Shown here one piece after another: positions 17,186-24,942 of a stretch of DNA of 64,000 nt. The translations under genes and the position numbers were made by a program. A model generated the notes under the pieces. It searched no databases and was not told the origin of the DNA. It saw only the letters and a list, made by a program, of their open reading frames with translations. This DNA comes from Caryophanales bacterium (lineage in GTDB: Bacteria; Bacillota; Bacilli; CAJFEE01), in NCBI GenBank assembly GCA_029256085.1, contig JAQSYP010000005.1, forward strand, positions 124,001 through 188,000. Direction: 5' to 3'. Positions within the stretch are counted from its first letter, which is position 1, and each line of letters starts with the position of its first letter.

Positions 17186-17216
17186 AAAATAAGCTACCTA
17201 AATGGTAGCTTATTTT
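17186..17216 (-). terminator. Terminator between PNPOx-like and MFS genes
   Basis: A perfect 13-bp stem (17186-17198 with 17204-17216, five-base loop) has a T-rich tail on the minus strand. It overlaps the stop codon of the upstream PNPOx-like gene. Confidence 0.75.
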
Positions 17217-17623
17217 TAGAAATCTGTTAATACCTCTGGCTTATTATTATCAGTACTATAAAGAATAATTTTCTTTGGTTTTACTTTAATCATTACAATA
17301 TTTTCATTATCCATCGAACCTAGCCATTGATTTAGCTGGCTATCCCAAAACTCCCCATTAAACGGTACTATTTCAGCTTCGCCGCTGTACTCAAGTGTTT
17401 CACTTCCGTAAGGCATTCTTCCCTTACCGATTAGTACAAATACATCTTTATTCATATTAATCTTATCTATTTTATCCGCATTTTTAACACTTAAAAAATA
17501 TAAGTCATAACCTTCATGAAATAAAATCATAAAGTACGAAAAAGGTTTATTTTCCACAGCTGTACTTAAAATACACACTGCATGGTCATCTAAAACATCT
17601 AGAATTTTATCTTTTAAATCCAA
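17216..17623 (-). CDS. Pyridoxamine 5'-phosphate oxidase-like FMN-binding protein
   Basis: This 135-residue protein has the split-barrel pattern of the PNPOx-like superfamily: HAVCILSTAVENKPFSYFM, YDLYFLSVKNADKIDKINMN and VFVLIGKGRMP. Strands with EYSGEAEIV and IVMIKVKPKKIILYS follow. Stand-alone members such as the general stress protein 26 group bind flavins and often act in stress, but lack the residues that would prove pyridoxamine oxidase activity. Length is typical for the short form. Monocistronic: its own hairpin terminator overlaps the stop. The substrate is unknown. Confidence 0.8.
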   Translation of the reverse strand: MDLKDKILDVLDDHAVCILSTAVENKPFSYFMILFHEGYDLYFLSVKNADKIDKINMNKDVFVLIGKGRMPYGSETLEYSGEAEIVPFNGEFWDSQLNQWLGSMDNENIVMIKVKPKKIILYSTDNNKPEVLTDF

Positions 17624-17823
17624 CTTTAACCAACCCCCAATTTAACATTTATATAAATAGATTATCACAATATAGGTAAAAGTACTCACGATAATTTAGA
17701 AATTTTTGACATTTATTTTCCAATAATTAGATTACGTAAAATAAATTACATTTATGGATAAAGTTTTATTAAATGAAAAAAATAACATTAAGAATAATAA
17801 GACTTTGAAAGGAGTCCTTCTTA

Positions 17824-18633
17824 ATGAAAACTGTTTTAAAAATACTAACAGTTATTTTAATTTTAAGTACAATACCATCTGTAAGTAATGCAAAACATGA
17901 AACTATATATACAAGTAGTTCGAGAGCTAAGATTCCAGGTCATGTATTAAATATTTCAAAAGACAATACATATCCAAATCCAGTACAAGATCTGCAATCT
18001 TTGGAGCCAAGCAGTTTTACGAGAAAACTTATAAAAACATCAAAGATTAAAATAGAAAACCCAGACTTAATAAAATTACTAAATGAAAGTTCAATAAAAA
18101 ATGCCCCACTAGCAGTTGGTTATAGGGCAAATATTTATTTAGGTTATTGGCCATTAAATTATTCCTCACAAGAAACAACGGTAAATTGGGAATATCATCG
18201 AATCAACATAAATTATATTGATAATCGTGGAGGAAATACCACAAGGCAATTACACTATAGCCAAGACAGCCAGAAAACTGTTAGAGGAGGATTAACTTCA
18301 AAAATTGAATCCTCTGACCAAGTAAAGAAGATGATTCAACTTGAAGCAGTTGAAAACTCTAAGTTGCCCCTCTCATTTGAAACCGTGATAGGTGTGGGAA
18401 CAAAAAAAGATCAAGTTTATAATATTCCTTCAAAAAAGCTAGGATATTTATACACATACGTTCCTGCAGTAAATGAACGTGGCAAAGTGACATTTGGTGA
18501 GGTTTATTTAGTTCTTGAAGGAAATAAAAAGCAAATTAAAATAAGAAACGTAACGTCTCAAGGAATTGGCGCATGGATACCTGTTCAAGAATACGTAAGT
18601 TTTAGTTTTATGCATAGTAATACACCGAGATAA
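17824..18633 (+). CDS. yfkD: YfkD family secreted protein
   Basis: This 269-residue protein has an N-terminal signal peptide (KTVLKILTVILILSTIPSVSNA, cleavage likely near residue 23) and a mature part matching the YfkD-like family: GHVLNISKDNTYPNP, NAPLAVGYRANIYLGYWPLNY and IGAWIPVQEYVSFSF. B. subtilis YfkD is about the same length. The function is unknown. The Shine-Dalgarno AAAGGAG lies 8 bases before the ATG. Its place in the yfkJ-yfkH-(MFS)-yfkD order supports the assignment. Repeat A2 follows directly. Confidence 0.85.
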   Translation: MKTVLKILTVILILSTIPSVSNAKHETIYTSSSRAKIPGHVLNISKDNTYPNPVQDLQSLEPSSFTRKLIKTSKIKIENPDLIKLLNESSIKNAPLAVGYRANIYLGYWPLNYSSQETTVNWEYHRININYIDNRGGNTTRQLHYSQDSQKTVRGGLTSKIESSDQVKKMIQLEAVENSKLPLSFETVIGVGTKKDQVYNIPSKKLGYLYTYVPAVNERGKVTFGEVYLVLEGNKKQIKIRNVTSQGIGAWIPVQEYVSFSFMHSNTPR

Positions 18634-18641
18634 ATTAAATA

Positions 18642-18820
18642 TACACTCGCAAAAACTGCTCGCTTTCCGCGGGCACGGCCTCAACTAATTTTTGCAAGTT
18701 CCACTTGCAAAAATGGATTTTCGGCTCGTGCTGTTCCCGCTGGAGTCGAGCAGTTTTCAGATTCGTGTAATAAAATAATATTCTCTTTTTAAAGGACTTG
18801 GTAAAGCCCATTCTTTTAAT
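18642..18820 (+). repeat. Family A structured repeat, copy A2
   Basis: The long stem starts with ACAC paired to GTGT (18644-18768) and continues through AACTGCTCG/CGAGCAGTT (18654-18662 with 18747-18755) to a TTTTTGCAAGT/ACTTGCAAAAA hairpin with only a TCC loop. A tail like that of A1 follows to about 18820. The rest of the 362-base gap (18634-18995) shows only AT-rich DNA that may contain the promoter of the next operon. Confidence 0.85.
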
Positions 18821-18995
18821 ACATAGCAAGTATTCTATCGTCCATTTTATTGAAAAAAAAGTTCGCTAATGACATAATATTGACCAATATGTTGGAAAAA
18901 CCAAAAAGTATTCAAATCAAATATCTATAGATAAAATTAATAATATAAGATACATTAATAATAAGAAAATTAACAACTTAGAGGAGAAGAAAAAA

Positions 18996-19157
18996 ATGCA
19001 AAATAATAACCAACTTACATACTTAAAGGAAAGACTTAATATGTTTGTAACAAAGCTAGATCAACTAGAACCAGAAAAAGTTGAATTAGATGAAATTGAT
19101 CAACTACTAAGCATCCTAGATGACCTTGAAAAAAAGTGTGAAGAAATTAAAAAATAA
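18996..19157 (+). CDS. SE1561 family small protein
   Basis: This 53-residue highly charged protein has the pattern LTYLKERLNMFVTKLDQLEPE, then DEIDQLLSILDDLEKKCEEIK, which I recognise as the SE1561 family of small conserved Firmicute proteins. It is probably a helical hairpin; the function is unknown. GAGGAG lies eight bases before the ATG, and the stop is 22 bases before the fumarase start, so both are likely on one mRNA. Confidence 0.75.
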   Translation: MQNNNQLTYLKERLNMFVTKLDQLEPEKVELDEIDQLLSILDDLEKKCEEIKK

Positions 19158-19179
19158 ATACTTTTGAGGAGGAACGGTT

Positions 19180-20697
19180 GTGCAGAACTTTAGTGAAAGT
19201 TTGTATAACCTCATTGTAAAGACATCTACAGAGCTCCCTGGTGATGTATTAAAATCACTTGAGCAAGCATTTCGAAAAGAAAATGAGGGTATTCGTTCGA
19301 AAATTGCATTAGACACTATTGAGAGTAATATTGACATGGCAAGAAATAATATTGGGCCAATATGTCAAGACACAGGGATGCCAACATTCAAGATAAAAGT
19401 ACCTGTAGGAACAAACGAGATAACAATTAAAAAGCAAATTTTTGCTTCTATAGAACAAGCAACAAAAAACGGGATTTTAAGACCTAATTCTGTTGATTCA
19501 CTAACTGGAAAAAACTCAGGTAACAACATTGGCCCTGGAGTGCCAGTAATTAAATTTGAACAATGGGAAAAGGATTATATAGAAGTGAGTCTCATTTTAA
19601 AAGGTGGAGGCTGTGAAAATAAAAACATTCAATACAGTTTACCTATTGAATTAGAAGGTTTAGGTAAAGCTGGACGAGATTTAGATGGAATTAGAAAGTG
19701 TATCCTTCACTCTGTTTATCAAGCCCAAGGTCAAGGGTGTAGCGCAGGATTCATCGGAGTCGGGATTGGCGGAGATAGAGCTACTGGCTATGAACTTGCA
19801 AAAACGCAACTTTTCAGAGACATAGACGATGTAAATGAAATTAATGAATTAGCGATACTAGAAGATTATATTTTAGAAAATGTAGATAAATTAGGGATAG
19901 GCACAATGGGTTTTGGTGGTGAAACAACACTTTTAGGATGTAAAATTGGTGTTCAAGACCGTTTGCCAGCGAGCTTCTTTGTTTCAGTTGCATATAATTG
20001 TTGGGCATTTAGGAGACAAGCGATTAAGATATGCCCAGACAGTGGGAATATTATTAGTTGGTATTATGAAAATAAGAACAATTCTTCAAAGTCTACAACC
20101 TCAAAAGAAACGCAACAAAACGTTATAAATCTAACTCCACCATTAAGTGAAGAGAAAGTACGAAGCTTAAAAGTAGGAGACGTTGTAAAAATAACTGGGG
20201 ATATTTTTACTGGACGAGATTCAATACATAAATATTTCTATGAGAATGAAGTTAATAAAGAACTTGACGGACATGTTATATATCATTGTGGACCTGTTAT
20301 GCTTAAAGACGATGAAAATAAATGGCACGTTAAAGCTGCTGGGCCAACAACGAGTATACGTGAAGAACCTTACCAAGCTGAAGTTATGAAAAAGTACGGA
20401 ATAAGAGCAGTTATTGGTAAAGGTGGCATGGGCAAAAAGACACTAGAGGGACTTAAAGACTTTGGCGGTGTTTATTTAAACGCAATTGGTGGTGCAGCTC
20501 AATTTTATTCTGAAGCCGTTACAAGTGTTAAGGGAGTTGACTTCCTAGATTTTGGAATTCCAGAGGCAATGTGGCATTTGGAAGTTAATGAATTTATGGC
20601 AGTTGTAACTATGGACTCCCATGGTAACAGTCTACATGCTGATGTTGAGGCATCCTCACTAGAAAAGTTAAAGCAATTCTCAGGAAAAGTATTTTAA
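19180..20697 (+). CDS. Class I fumarate hydratase (Fe-S, fused alpha-beta)
   Basis: This 505-residue single-chain enzyme has an N-terminal half that is the alpha domain (NIGPICQDTGMPTFKI, SAGFIGVGIGGDRATGYELAK and MGFGGETTLLGCKIG) and a C-terminal half that is the swivelling beta domain (KVGDVVKITGDIFTGRD, HCGPVM, AAGPTTSIRE, GKGGMG and LNAIGGAAQFYSE). Cys residues in CQDTGMP, GGGCENK and LGCKIG fit the [4Fe-4S] ligand positions. It interconverts fumarate and (S)-malate in the TCA cycle or in fumarate respiration. Class I enzymes are oxygen-sensitive, and many aerobic bacilli carry class II FumC instead. GTG start, GAGGAGG upstream. Confidence 0.93.
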   Translation: MQNFSESLYNLIVKTSTELPGDVLKSLEQAFRKENEGIRSKIALDTIESNIDMARNNIGPICQDTGMPTFKIKVPVGTNEITIKKQIFASIEQATKNGILRPNSVDSLTGKNSGNNIGPGVPVIKFEQWEKDYIEVSLILKGGGCENKNIQYSLPIELEGLGKAGRDLDGIRKCILHSVYQAQGQGCSAGFIGVGIGGDRATGYELAKTQLFRDIDDVNEINELAILEDYILENVDKLGIGTMGFGGETTLLGCKIGVQDRLPASFFVSVAYNCWAFRRQAIKICPDSGNIISWYYENKNNSSKSTTSKETQQNVINLTPPLSEEKVRSLKVGDVVKITGDIFTGRDSIHKYFYENEVNKELDGHVIYHCGPVMLKDDENKWHVKAAGPTTSIREEPYQAEVMKKYGIRAVIGKGGMGKKTLEGLKDFGGVYLNAIGGAAQFYSEAVTSVKGVDFLDFGIPEAMWHLEVNEFMAVVTMDSHGNSLHADVEASSLEKLKQFSGKVF

Positions 20698-20779
20698 ATT
20701 TGGAAATGAATACAAGGGATTATTAATAGACATGAGCAAAAACTATTAACAGAGTAAAATCTGAAGGGTGGTTTGCTTT

Positions 20780-21586
20780 ATGTCTATTTTATTTCGGCGA
20801 ATTTCAATTTTAATTACATTAGTATTTTTAAATATAAATCCAATTATTAGTTCAGCTTATTCGAATAACGTTATTCATTGGGGAATCCCTAAAGCGGGAA
20901 ATGAAATGATTCCAGATCCAGGTGCAGAACTAAAAGAAGTAACTAAGAAAAACAAAGCCTTTTATTTAGGTGATGTAAAGAATAAACATATATATTTAAC
21001 ATTTGATTGTGGATATGAAAACGGACAGACAGATAAGATTTTAAAAGTATTAAGAAGTAAAAAGGTGCCAGCAACTTTCTTTGTGACTGGTCAATATTTA
21101 AAAACAGAGCCTGGACTAGTTAAAAGAATGGCAAAAGAAGGCCATATACTTGGAAATCATACTTGGCATCATCCAAACCTAACAACAGTTAATAAGATAA
21201 GGTTCCAAAAGGAATTAGCTCTTGTTAAGTCAGAAATAGGTTCGTTAACTGGGGTAACTCATATAAATTATATGAGACCACCGGAAGGAGTTTTTAGTGA
21301 AAAAACCCTTAAATGGGCAAATGAGTTAGGTTATACTCATGTATTCTGGTCAATGGCTTATAAGGATTGGGAAATAAACTCACAAAAAGGTGCAGATTAT
21401 GCATATCAACAAATAATGTCTAGAGTCCATCCTGGTGCAATAATTTTGCTTCATAGTGTTTCAAGTGACAATGCTGATGCATTAGAAAAGGTTATTGACG
21501 ACTTACGTAAAAAGGGGTATATTTTTAAAAGTCTGGATGACTATGTTATCCAGCAGCATTCTCCAAACCCCTTTTTAATTCAGTAA
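20780..21586 (+). CDS. pdaA: Polysaccharide deacetylase, PdaA type (delta-lactam biosynthesis)
   Basis: A signal sequence (about residues 1-26) is followed by the PdaA opening VIHWGIPKAGNE and a NodB deacetylase domain. Conserved stretches are YLTFDCGYENGQT (Asp76), PATFFVTGQYL, GNHTWHHPNLT (metal His pair), MRPPEGVFSE and GAIILLHSVSSDNADAL. PdaA removes N-acetyl groups from muramic acid to form the muramic delta-lactam of spore cortex, needed for germination. Asp-Cys replaces the Asp-Asp of generic NodB enzymes; PdaA proteins commonly differ there. I choose ATG 20780, with GAAGGGTGG eight bases upstream, over a GTG at 20768. The yfjP-like gene follows, as in B. subtilis. Confidence 0.9.
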   Translation: MSILFRRISILITLVFLNINPIISSAYSNNVIHWGIPKAGNEMIPDPGAELKEVTKKNKAFYLGDVKNKHIYLTFDCGYENGQTDKILKVLRSKKVPATFFVTGQYLKTEPGLVKRMAKEGHILGNHTWHHPNLTTVNKIRFQKELALVKSEIGSLTGVTHINYMRPPEGVFSEKTLKWANELGYTHVFWSMAYKDWEINSQKGADYAYQQIMSRVHPGAIILLHSVSSDNADALEKVIDDLRKKGYIFKSLDDYVIQQHSPNPFLIQ

Positions 21587-21632
21587 AATTCCCTAATATT
21601 AGACCACCGGAGAAGGTCTAAATCCCCAACCT

Positions 21633-21660
21633 GAACCTACGCCTACCCAGCGTAGGTTCT
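21633..21660 (+). terminator. Weak terminator-like hairpin after pdaA
   Basis: GAACCTACGC pairs with GCGTAGGTTC across a seven-base loop. Only a short T/A mix follows, so termination is uncertain. Confidence 0.4.
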
Positions 21661-21726
21661 TAACGTTTTGCTTAAACCGAAATAAAGTTTTATACTTTAG
21701 TTAAAATTAAATAGGAGAATTTTTTT

Positions 21727-22590
21727 ATGTTAATCTATGATAAAATTTCTGCTCCATATGATTTTGCTGAAGTTATAAAACATCATTCATTTTCAACATT
21801 AATTAAAACGGATATTGAAAATGGTATAATGATGATTCCTTATTTTAGTAATTCCCCTCACATAATAACAATTACAAATTTAGGGGAACTAATGAATCCG
21901 AAAGTGAAAATTGAGTATACAGGACAATTGGATGAGGAAACTTTAACTTCATGGTTAGAACACATTTTTCAATGGAATAATGATTTGGGTAAAATCGAAG
22001 AATTTTTTGAGGGATCAGATTTAGAAGTAACCATCAAAGAAAAAAGAGGAATGCCTTTACTTCTTGATTTCGATGAATTTGGTTGCCTTATCGGATGTAT
22101 TATTGGACAACAAATTAGTCGAAAAGCTGCGCTATCAATTACTAAAAGACTGATTGAGAAATTTGGAGTTGTAATTAATGGCATATACTTTCTACCTACA
22201 GCAGAAATGCTAAGTAGTGTTGAAATCAGTGAATTAACAGAAGTAGGTCTTTCAACTAGGAAAGCTGAATACATAAAAAACATATCTGAGAAGATTGTTA
22301 GTAACGAGCTAGATTTAATAAAAATTCGAAGTATGACCGATGAAGAAGCACATGAAACTCTAATACAGATAAAAGGTATAGGACGTTGGACGGTAGAAAA
22401 CTATCTTATGTTTGCGTTAGGTAGACAAGATATGTTTCCGGTTGCTGATATTGGCATTCAAAATGCATTAAAGAAGCTTTTAAAACTTGAAACAAAACCT
22501 TCTAAAGAAATATTGGAGTTACATAAACAAAAATACAGCCCATATGGTAGTTATGCAGCCTTTTACTTATGGAGAAGTATAGAAAATTAA
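21727..22590 (+). CDS. yfjP: HhH-GPD DNA-3-methyladenine glycosylase (YfjP-like)
   Basis: This 287-residue AlkA-type enzyme has IGCIIGQQISRKAALSITKRL (the opening of the HhH-GPD fold), the helix-hairpin-helix IKGIGRWTVENYLMFALGR and the catalytic Asp in FPVADIG (Asp241). It would excise alkylated purines from DNA by flipping the base and attacking C1'. Residues 1-110 form the AlkA-like N-terminal domain. The order pdaA, this gene, then an RNA m5U methyltransferase matches B. subtilis pdaA-yfjP-yfjO. The next gene starts 14 bases after its stop, so cotranscription is likely. Confidence 0.9.
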   Translation: MLIYDKISAPYDFAEVIKHHSFSTLIKTDIENGIMMIPYFSNSPHIITITNLGELMNPKVKIEYTGQLDEETLTSWLEHIFQWNNDLGKIEEFFEGSDLEVTIKEKRGMPLLLDFDEFGCLIGCIIGQQISRKAALSITKRLIEKFGVVINGIYFLPTAEMLSSVEISELTEVGLSTRKAEYIKNISEKIVSNELDLIKIRSMTDEEAHETLIQIKGIGRWTVENYLMFALGRQDMFPVADIGIQNALKKLLKLETKPSKEILELHKQKYSPYGSYAAFYLWRSIEN

Positions 22591-22603
22591 GTGGTGATTA
22601 TAC

Positions 22604-23983
22604 ATGCAAAAACGAGATGAAGTGATTGTAGAAGTTGGTCAAAGATTTCCTTTAACAATCAAGAAACTAGGAATTAATGGTGAAGGTATAGGATACTTCA
22701 AAAGAAAAGCAACCTTTATAGAAGGAGCTCTTCCTGGAGAAGAAGTCGTAGCAGAGGTGACAAAATCTAATACTAATTTTATTGAAGCAAAACTAATTAA
22801 AGTAAGAAAGCCTTCCGAATACAGAGTAAAAGCAGACTGTGATATTTACGATAAATGTGGTGGATGTCAGATTAGGCATATGAGTTATAAAGCACAATTA
22901 GAAGAGAAGAGAAGTATTGTTCTTCAATCGTTGGAGAAGTACATGCCAAATAGTTCAGACAAGATTGAGGTCAGACAAACAATTGGGATGGAAAACCCTA
23001 ATGAATACCGAAACAAAAGTCAACTTCAAGTAGGAAGTATTGGTGGTGAAATTGCGCTTGGACTTTACCAAGCAGGCTCCCATGTACTCCAAGATTTAAC
23101 GGAATGTAATGTTCAAAACCCTGTCCTGAATAGTATAAACAAAACAATAAAGACACTAATTAGAAAATATAAAATACCAGTCTATAACGAAAAACGTGAA
23201 ACTGGAATATTAAGAACTGTTGTAACTAGGGTGAGTACCTCACACAATAAAGCTCAAGTCACTCTAATTGTTACTAAGAATCAAGTGCCGAGCTTAGATT
23301 CTTTTATTAAAGAGTTAGTAAGACGACATCGCGAGGTAGTATCGGTATTTATTAATATTAATCCTGAGAAAACTTCACTTATTTTTGGAAATAAAACAGA
23401 AAAAGTATATGGTAAAGATGTTATTCCTCAAGAATTGGGTGATATTAAGTTCGACTTATCTCCACGATCGTTTTTTCAATTAAATCCTGAACAAACTATA
23501 AAGTTATATCAAGAAGTTGAAAGTGCATGCAAATTGACTGGTAAAGAAAACGTAGTTGATGCCTATTGTGGTGTTGGAACAATTGGACTGTGGTTAAGTA
23601 AAAACGCAAAAGAAGTACGTGGAATGGATACTATTCGTGAAGCGATTGAAGATGCAAAGAAAAACGCTGAATTAAATGGAAAAGAGAATGTTACATTTGA
23701 AGTAGGCACAGCAGAGCACTGGGTACCTCGTTGGATCAGCAAAGGCTGGAATCCAGATGTTGTAGTAATTGATCCTCCGCGAACGGGCTGTGATTCTAAA
23801 TTATTAGATACTTTACTTACCTCAAAAGCTAAACGAATCGTTTACGTATCTTGTAATCCATCTACCTTAGCTAAAGATTTAGCTATTTTAACTAAGAAGT
23901 ACAAAGTTAGCTACATCCAACCAGTTGATATGTTCCCAATGACCGGCCATGTTGAAGCAGTTGTACTACTAGAAAGAATTTAG
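22604..23983 (+). CDS. rlmD: 23S rRNA (uracil-C5)-methyltransferase, RlmD/TrmA family
   Basis: An N-terminal TRAM domain (about residues 5-65) is followed by an Fe-S cluster motif (Cys79, Cys85, Cys88 in CDIYDKCGGC, and Cys168), then a Rossmann methyltransferase domain with VVDAYCGVGTIGLW. The catalytic segment VSCNPSTLAKDL has nucleophile Cys417, and VIDPPRTG precedes it. The enzyme would make m5U in 23S rRNA using SAM. In B. subtilis the neighbour of yfjP is yfjO, a paralogue of RlmCD (YefA), so yfjO is the positional equivalent and the exact uridine target is not certain. Length 459 aa is normal. A strong terminator follows. Confidence 0.9.
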   Translation: MQKRDEVIVEVGQRFPLTIKKLGINGEGIGYFKRKATFIEGALPGEEVVAEVTKSNTNFIEAKLIKVRKPSEYRVKADCDIYDKCGGCQIRHMSYKAQLEEKRSIVLQSLEKYMPNSSDKIEVRQTIGMENPNEYRNKSQLQVGSIGGEIALGLYQAGSHVLQDLTECNVQNPVLNSINKTIKTLIRKYKIPVYNEKRETGILRTVVTRVSTSHNKAQVTLIVTKNQVPSLDSFIKELVRRHREVVSVFININPEKTSLIFGNKTEKVYGKDVIPQELGDIKFDLSPRSFFQLNPEQTIKLYQEVESACKLTGKENVVDAYCGVGTIGLWLSKNAKEVRGMDTIREAIEDAKKNAELNGKENVTFEVGTAEHWVPRWISKGWNPDVVVIDPPRTGCDSKLLDTLLTSKAKRIVYVSCNPSTLAKDLAILTKKYKVSYIQPVDMFPMTGHVEAVVLLERI

Positions 23984-23997
23984 TTTAAATATAAACC

Positions 23998-24029
23998 AAA
24001 CCCCTCTTCCTTATTTGGAGGGGTTTTTT
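23998..24029 (+). terminator. Terminator after rlmD-like gene
   Basis: AAACCCCTC pairs with GAGGGGTTT (23998-24006 with 24018-24026), with more T's after. Confidence 0.85.
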
Positions 24030-24030
24030 G

Positions 24031-24137
24031 GCTAGTAGGAAAGTATAAACTTTGAATAGTTCATACTTTCCTAACGCATAAGTGCAACTACGGCTCTGAC
24101 GTCGCCTTAAAGGCTCGGCAATCGCCGAGTTTTTTTT
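24031..24137 (+). repeat. Family B structured repeat, copy B1
   Basis: An imperfect hairpin AGGAAAGTATAAAC...GTTCATACTTTCCT is followed by the near-constant AACGCATAAGTGCAACTACG, then a second hairpin (GCCTT with AAGGC) and a CTCGGCAATCGCCGAG stem ending in eight T's. Copies B2 and B3 share this layout. It directly follows the terminator of the upstream gene. Confidence 0.85.
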
Positions 24138-24207
24138 ATTTTCATTAATGCATATTATTTATCTAAACCATTAATAAAATGTGAAGTCTGCATAGGGAGG
24201 CAATACA

Positions 24208-24660
24208 TTGAAAAAACTTAATCCAGATAAGTTATATGTTGAATTCAGAAATAGTGTTACATTGACAGATCCAATACTAGGTCGTAAGTACACACTAACA
24301 CATTCGGATATTACATCAAACCTCTTTCTGACTCTAGATCTGCAGTTTGCCTATGACAAAATTAATACTATGAGAGATGAAGTGGTTGCTGAATGGAGAA
24401 TGAATAACGGATGTCTATTTCTTTTGGTCTATGTATATGTAGATAGCCAATCTGATCCAGTGATTTCTATTTCAGCATTGCGTAATGAAATCTTTAGACG
24501 TGAGTTGCCATTAGCTTTGGAAGCCATTATATACGGCGATAGAAATTTTTTTGTATCTCATCCTAATCTAGATTATGCATCAATTTGTATACATTTTGAC
24601 TCAATATACCCTGAATATAACAGTTTCGAAAACTGGGGAACTCCTAGGGATTATAAATAA
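24208..24660 (+). CDS. Staygreen family protein
   Basis: This 150-residue protein matches the bacterial staygreen (SGR) family along its length: LNPDKLYVEFRNSVT near the start, RKYTLTHSDITSNLFLTL, FAYDKINTMRDEVVAEWR, and the C-terminal RRELPLALEAIIYGDRNFF with YPEYNSFENWGTP. In plants SGR is the Mg-dechelatase that starts chlorophyll breakdown. Some bacterial homologues have been reported to remove Mg from chlorophyll derivatives in vitro, but the role in non-photosynthetic Firmicutes is unknown. The start is TTG at 24208 with AGGGAGG seven bases upstream. It stands alone, bracketed by family B repeats B1 and B2. Confidence 0.88.
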   Translation: MKKLNPDKLYVEFRNSVTLTDPILGRKYTLTHSDITSNLFLTLDLQFAYDKINTMRDEVVAEWRMNNGCLFLLVYVYVDSQSDPVISISALRNEIFRRELPLALEAIIYGDRNFFVSHPNLDYASICIHFDSIYPEYNSFENWGTPRDYK

Positions 24661-24686
24661 TTATGTCATTGAAAAATATTGAATAG

Positions 24687-24709
24687 CTCCCTTTCATGGG
24701 AGTTTTTTT
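24687..24709 (+). terminator. Terminator after staygreen gene
   Basis: CTCCC pairs with GGGAG (24687-24691 with 24698-24702), followed by seven T's. Repeat B2 begins immediately after. Confidence 0.75.
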
Positions 24710-24820
24710 AGCTACCAGGAAAGTATAAACTTCAGAGTAGTTCATACTTTCCTAACGCATAAGTGCAACTACGGCTCTGCCGTCGCTTTAAAAGCTCGGT
24801 AATCGTCGAGTTTTCTTTAA
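24709..24820 (+). repeat. Family B structured repeat, copy B2
   Basis: It has the same architecture as B1, with hairpin AGGAAAGTATAAACT/AGTTCATACTTTCCT, the constant GCATAAGTGCAACTACGGCT, and a second stem here CCG-CGCTTT/AAAGC-CGG. After it, 24821-24942 holds only AT-rich DNA with a likely promoter of the kinase gene. Confidence 0.85.
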
Positions 24821-24942
24821 TAACTTAATAATTATATCACTTTGATTCATGTCACAATTTTATAACAATTCAAACAAAATGTTGTCGGAAAATGCTGTAT
24901 AATAACGATTTAAATGTGTCGTTTTATAAAAGGGGGTAGAAC

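Noticed and set aside
18635-18829. Minus-strand open frame over repeat A2
   Set aside because: It lies inside the structured repeat, has no family resemblance, and similar frames in A1 and A3 are not kept.
24073-24137. tRNA-like look of the GCATAAGTGCAACTACGGCTCTG part of family B
   Set aside because: There is no acceptor stem, no TTC-type T loop in the right place, and the same block repeats at several sites in a two-hairpin element.
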